DNA from: Cordilura impudica
Lineage: Eukaryota; Arthropoda; Insecta; Diptera; Scathophagidae
Assembly (NCBI GenBank): GCA_963682025.1
Contig: OY821520.1
Coordinates: forward strand, 138,268,738-138,332,737
Length of the DNA stretch: 64,000 nucleotides
Direction of reading: 5' to 3'
Made by a program: the position numbers and the translations under genes. The notes beneath the pieces are model-generated. The model was given only the letters and a program-made list of their open reading frames with translations, did not search any database and was not told where the DNA came from. Position 1 is the first letter of the stretch; each line of letters begins with the position of its first letter. Below are positions 49,601-55,600 of this stretch, piece by piece.

Positions 49601-52600
49601 TGCATCAAACTCTGAAATGTTTGAGGATATTTCTGAATTGAATATACTAGTAATTTATATAGACAAGGATTCCGAATTAAAAGCATATTTAGCATATTTC
49701 CTTTTGAAAGCCAACGAATTTTAGTATCAAATAACAATTTTGACTGTGCCCAAAAAACGAAAATTTATAAAAATATATTTTCAGTTGCGATCTTGTAATT
49801 TACGTAAAAATAAATATATCAGAGAAAAAACTCAATGCACTAAAATTTGTGATTTAGGCGCCTAAAATAAAATCTTAAAATATGCACTAAAAATAAAATA
49901 ATGTGCATTTAAAATTTTTGTATTTTTTTTTTTTTTTTTTTTTCAATCAAAAACAACATTGAAATTCAGATTCATTGTTCACTTAAAAATATATAACAAT
50001 TGCTTTTAACTTTTATTTAAAACAAAAACATAACATTTATTTTATTTTTATTTATGTTAATCCATATTGTAATACAAAGCAATCCAGGCCAAAAACTACG
50101 TATTACATAGCAATAACAATCCTGAATAAGACTTAAAATACAAATTATACAAAATTCATAGTTTATTTCACTAACCCTACCAAATGGCTCACCAGGCGGG
50201 AAAATAAAAGATGCTATATAAATTCTATCAAAATTTAAGTAATTGTCATGATCCGGGAATAAGCAGAAGCAACTACAAGTAAGTATGCAAAAGGCATTCA
50301 ACCGGCATATAAACATAGGGACTCATGCCCTTGAACCACATAAATTCAAACTTTGCAATAGTTCAAATCGAAAAACGTTATTAGAGAATATACGTAATTC
50401 ATACGGCAATCGGTTCCAGCAGCGAGCAATCCTTACCACAAAAGACCTTTCAAACATAGAGCAAGAAATTCTAGATATCAAGATTTGCTTACTCCTATTC
50501 GATTGAGAAAATTTAAACTCATTATAAGTACAATGGTTACGGAACCTTTAATTGTTCTATATAAAAGCACATTAACAAATTCACGAAAGAAGCAACCTAA
50601 AAATTTCGTAACAAATTCAGAAATAGTTTCATTCGTCTACGGTTGTCGGCACCCCGCCTTAGCTTTTCACAGAAAGATCATTCTGACATATGTCAAATGT
50701 GCGTTTTAATAGCACGTTCTTACTGCGCCGAATACCGAATAAAACAGACGCATGTGCTTTGATTTTACAATCAAAATATTTTTTAACGAGTAAAATTCAA
50801 CTTTGAAGTTTTATATTGGTGATTTGCTTAATCTTTTAAAGTGAAGTTAATCGAGCGAAAAGGTAAGTGCATTGAATATTTGTGATTCAACAATAAACGC
50901 CACCAAAGTGTTTGCAACCAAAAAATTTTTTCTTCACTTTTCAAATGGCTGCTAAAATCGGTTGTCAACACCCTTTTTTGTGACAAATGGTCAAATATCA
51001 ATAGGGATGTAAATGTAATTAATTTCAGTGTTGTTTTTAAGAAATTATTCGATATTTTTAGCCATGTCACCCCCAAGACACCGCCTTCTTCAAAGAAGAT
51101 TGATTGTAATGCCATGATTAAAGCAAACAAACGATGTTTGGTGGAAAAGCTGTCAATAAAATTGACTGCTGCAGCGTACTCGATTCCGCGAATTTTCTTG
51201 AATATACTTCGGTTGATGTTGTTTTTATTGTGGATGCTTAAACCCACGTCCGTCTTAGCGAAAGGGGTAGCCATAGTTGAGGCATTTGGTTTTGTAGGCA
51301 AGGCTATGTTGTATTTTCTAATAACATGATGATTTCTGTAATGGCAGATGGTGGTTCAATGTTCTGGCGATAAAGATGATTCCAAAGACTATTATGAAGA
51401 CCATCAGATGAAATTGTAATTGAAAATAAAATGAACTGGAAGTCTCTGTATCCAGCCTCGTTTCTAAGCAGTTCCAATGGGGTTGATCTTAATAGGCCAG
51501 TTGCAGTTCTATAGCAGTTATTAATGGCAGTATCTAATTTTTTAATGTTTTTCTTTGAAGTCCACCCATATATTGTTATTCCATGTAGCATTTCAAGTGC
51601 TGTATCAAAATGGGGACCTTTATTACGAGAGCATATTAGCTTTAGGAGGTTGTTTATTTTGCTCAATTTAGTAGATAAATATTTTACATGAACGTTCCAT
51701 AATAAATTTTTTGTGAAAGAAATGCCTAATACTCTCATTTGGTTAGTGATTTCTATTTCTACATTTCTGATGTTAATGGTGTTGTTGTTGGTGTATGTCC
51801 TCTTTCTACAGACATGTAGAATTTCAGTTTTTTCACCTGGTATTACTGCACATCTGCTAACCGCCCATTGGTGTATTGTCTGATCTAGGTTGCTCAGAAT
51901 TAAACTCACTTCACTGTGGCAACCCGAAGTGATTGCAAAAATGTTATCCGCATAAATACCAACGAAATCCAATTCGGGAATATTTTCAATAGCCTTCGCA
52001 AGGGAAACAGCATAAACTGTGTATAAAACTACGGATAAAGGTGATCCCTGTGGTACCCCATTGTCCAAATTAAATGTTGATGAGAAATATCCATCCACCT
52101 TGACAGCAATTTTACGATTTTCAAGAAAAGATTTTATAAGCTCTAAAATGTTTCGAGGTATATCCCATTTAATCATTTCCAATATTATAAAATTTAACAC
52201 AACTTTATCGAAGGCCTTTTCTATGTCCTCAGATATGATCAGACTGTGAGCACGTTTTTTTAAGTTATTTCGTAGTGTTTCCTCCATCTGATGGCATATA
52301 CTGTGAACGCCATGTCTCGGTATGAAAGCGTGCTGTATCTTTGAAATATTAACCAAAGTGAGCTTCCAGAATCTTCTGGCCAAAATTTTTTCTAAAATTT
52401 TGGAAAGATATTGGACGATATCCCTCTAAGCGATGAGGATCTTTACCGGGTTTAGAAATTGGTGTTAAAATTGCCGTCTTCCAATCTTGAGGGAAAACGC
52501 CACTTTCCAGTATATTATTGTGCAGCTTACATAGACTGGATTTAAATTGTATTGGAGCCTTTTTTATCATTAAATAAGTGATATTGTCACGCGCTGGTGT

Positions 52601-55600
52601 TGAACCCTTCAGTGTTCTCATTATTTCAACTAGTTCAGAAATGTTTATCCTTTAAGCCAGTTTTAATTGTTTTTCACTACTTTGTGGTAATTTCCCAATA
52701 TCTAAACATTTTTTTGGCAAATACAATATTTGAATCAAGTGCTGAGTAAGAACTTATTATTATTATTTATATATGTAATTATTATTATTTTTTTTTTTCA
52801 TTTTAATAATTGTATTCTATTATAATGTATTGCAGGACATACTGCCAATTATTTTGACCATTCAGTATTGTAATTATTTCTTCCTCTGATATTATAATTT
52901 TTTGAAAAAAATATTGGCTAAAGTTGTTTAAAATAGGGCATATACCAATGAAGTGCTGTAAATTTTCAATTTCCTCTGTATTGCATAATGAACAACGTTT
53001 TTCAATTTAATTCGATTAAATCACATCGAGCTTTGAATATCCACATAATATTAGATTCAATATTGTTTTGGTGAAAATAAAATTGTGATACCGCTGGGTC
53101 TAAGTTCTTATAAAAGGATTCTGTTTGCTGCCATCTATTTATTCGCATTTGTTTGTTTTTATTTTTCAGAGCTTCTATCAATAATACGTATTTTTCGTTC
53201 CATTCCCGTACAGATATATCTGATGACCATTGTATGTTATGTTCGTTACCTAACATATTCAAGCGTTTAACCCATGAAATATTTTTTGCTAAAGCTAAGT
53301 TGGTGTAAATTTTGGTAGCTTAAGGATACGTTTTATGAAATATCTTTGAAGGTTATCTATTTCCTCAAAATATGAATGACCCCATATTTGGGCACTATAC
53401 GACTGAATGGATCGACGAACAGCATGAAATAGTCGGATTTTAGATCGCAACTTTATATCTTTTTTACTTAGAAAGCACTCCATTTAGAGTTTATACATGT
53501 TTTGTAAAAACACATTTTGGAGTTAGGATCATACAAAGATAACAATATTAATCTACTTTTTCTATTTCATTTTCTCTCTAAGTCCACTTCTCCCTTTTAG
53601 CTATCCTTCCGCCATTTCTAAAAACCATTATCTTAGATTTCAATAAATTTACTTCCAGATTCCATATACAGCAATATTTTTCTAAATTGTTGATCATGTC
53701 TTGTAAAATCTTCACTTCGTCTGTTATTAAAACGATATCATCTGGGTATAACAGCAATCTTATATTCATATTATCTATCTGTAAACCACCTTCCAGTTCT
53801 TCATGAAGATCATTTATGTACAACGAAAACAGGAGTGGGGATAGCAAGCAGCCTTGTTTGACCCCTGATACAGTTTCAAATTTTCTTGATAGCTCCATTC
53901 CATTCCATACTGCAGAGTATGTGTTTTTATACACATTTTCAATAAAATTGACCATTTTTGTGGACACACCAATTGAATTTAGTTTAAACATTATAGATTT
54001 TCTAGCTACATTATCAAAAGCTGCTTTAAAATCTACGAAAAAAGCATAGACTTTTCTCTTTTCATTAAATTTGTAACGTACTATTGTTGTTAAATTATAA
54101 ATGTTGTCTACTGTAGAATAATTTTTCCTAAATTCGGCTTGATATTCAGAAAGTATTTTGTGTTGGTCTACCCATTTATATAATCTTTCTGCTATGACAC
54201 ACATTAAAATTTTTGCAATACAATTCATAAAGGATATTCCTCTATAGTTTCCTGGCACATTTATATCTCCTTTTTTAAAAATTGGATATATTACGCTAGT
54301 AACAAATAAGTTATCCAATTGTATATTGTTGTAAAGCTTATTGTAAGCGTTTGTGAGTTCTATTATTAGTTGGTTCGGAGCATTTTTAAAAAATTCATAC
54401 GGGATTCTATCCTCTCCTGGTGCCTTGTCTGTTTTGGCCTTTCCAAGAACTTGATAAATTTCTGCGGGAGTAAAATTATCATCCGAAAAACTATCTGTTT
54501 GAAACAAGGCTGCATAATGGATATCAACCGGGCGTTATTGCATGCACCCAAAAATTTGGTGGCTTCAATGCTACGCAGATATAAAGCAGTTATCGATAGC
54601 AAGGATTTCGCAACAAAATATTTATTTTTTTAATAGATATTTTTTTTATAAGTGCACTACTGATATACATAAATCATATTTGAAAATAATTCTCATTATT
54701 TGATACAATTAGCATTTATTTTCCTAGATAAGGAGTTAAATTAACTAAACTAGGACGAATTTTACCAAAATCATAGTACATTTTATTTTATTTGCTTGCT
54801 AATTAGTTGCCGGACATTATTGACATAACTTGTGAATCGGATTTTGTCAACTGATTTTTTTTTTAGTAAAAAAAAATGGCTTTAGACATAATGTACATTT
54901 TCAAAAAGAGATATATTAAACATGGAATAGCTTTTGTAATATTCGATTTTGAAAATAATCAAACACTCGGTTTGTTTCAATTTTATATACATCACAATTT
55001 TCCTTTAATTATTTTGATATTTATTTTTAGTTAAAATAGGATTTACGAAAAATTTTATAAAATGTTCAATACATGCTTAAAATTTTTTGGTGTCGTAAAT
55101 ATACATACAGACTCCATGTCTTCATTAAACCTGTACATTTATCTCAGCATGTAAAGATTAATTTTTATTTTTAACAAACCTTATTACTTTTCCAAACCAT
55201 TAGTATAAGGTATACTTTGGAGTCCCAATAGACCGATATTCAACTCTCACTTGTATTTATTTAATTAAATCTATATTTGTATCTTTAATATCATTTTACT
55301 AAAATTGACAAGATTTTTAGAATTGAAACTTTTTAAACATCGCATACATTTTAAGCTCTTAAAACATTGCAAACTATGATTTCTTACTTTGACTTTTGGT
55401 TTTCTAACGCCAGCTGCGTTAAATAAGTATTGCTCTTTGGTCTCTTATGAAGAGATCTTAAATGTTTTCTTCTCTAATAATAGAAAAATAATGCAATTTT
55501 TCAGATAGAAGTAATTCTTTCTATAAAAAAAAATAACTTAGTAATTATGATAAATACTGGTCAAAACAAACAATTAACTTTAAATGGTGCTAGAATTTAA

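Noticed and set aside
53002..53262. Separate 86-codon gene
   Set aside because: It is the continuation of the LINE ORF2 C-terminus from 54507, on the same strand and in the expected order.
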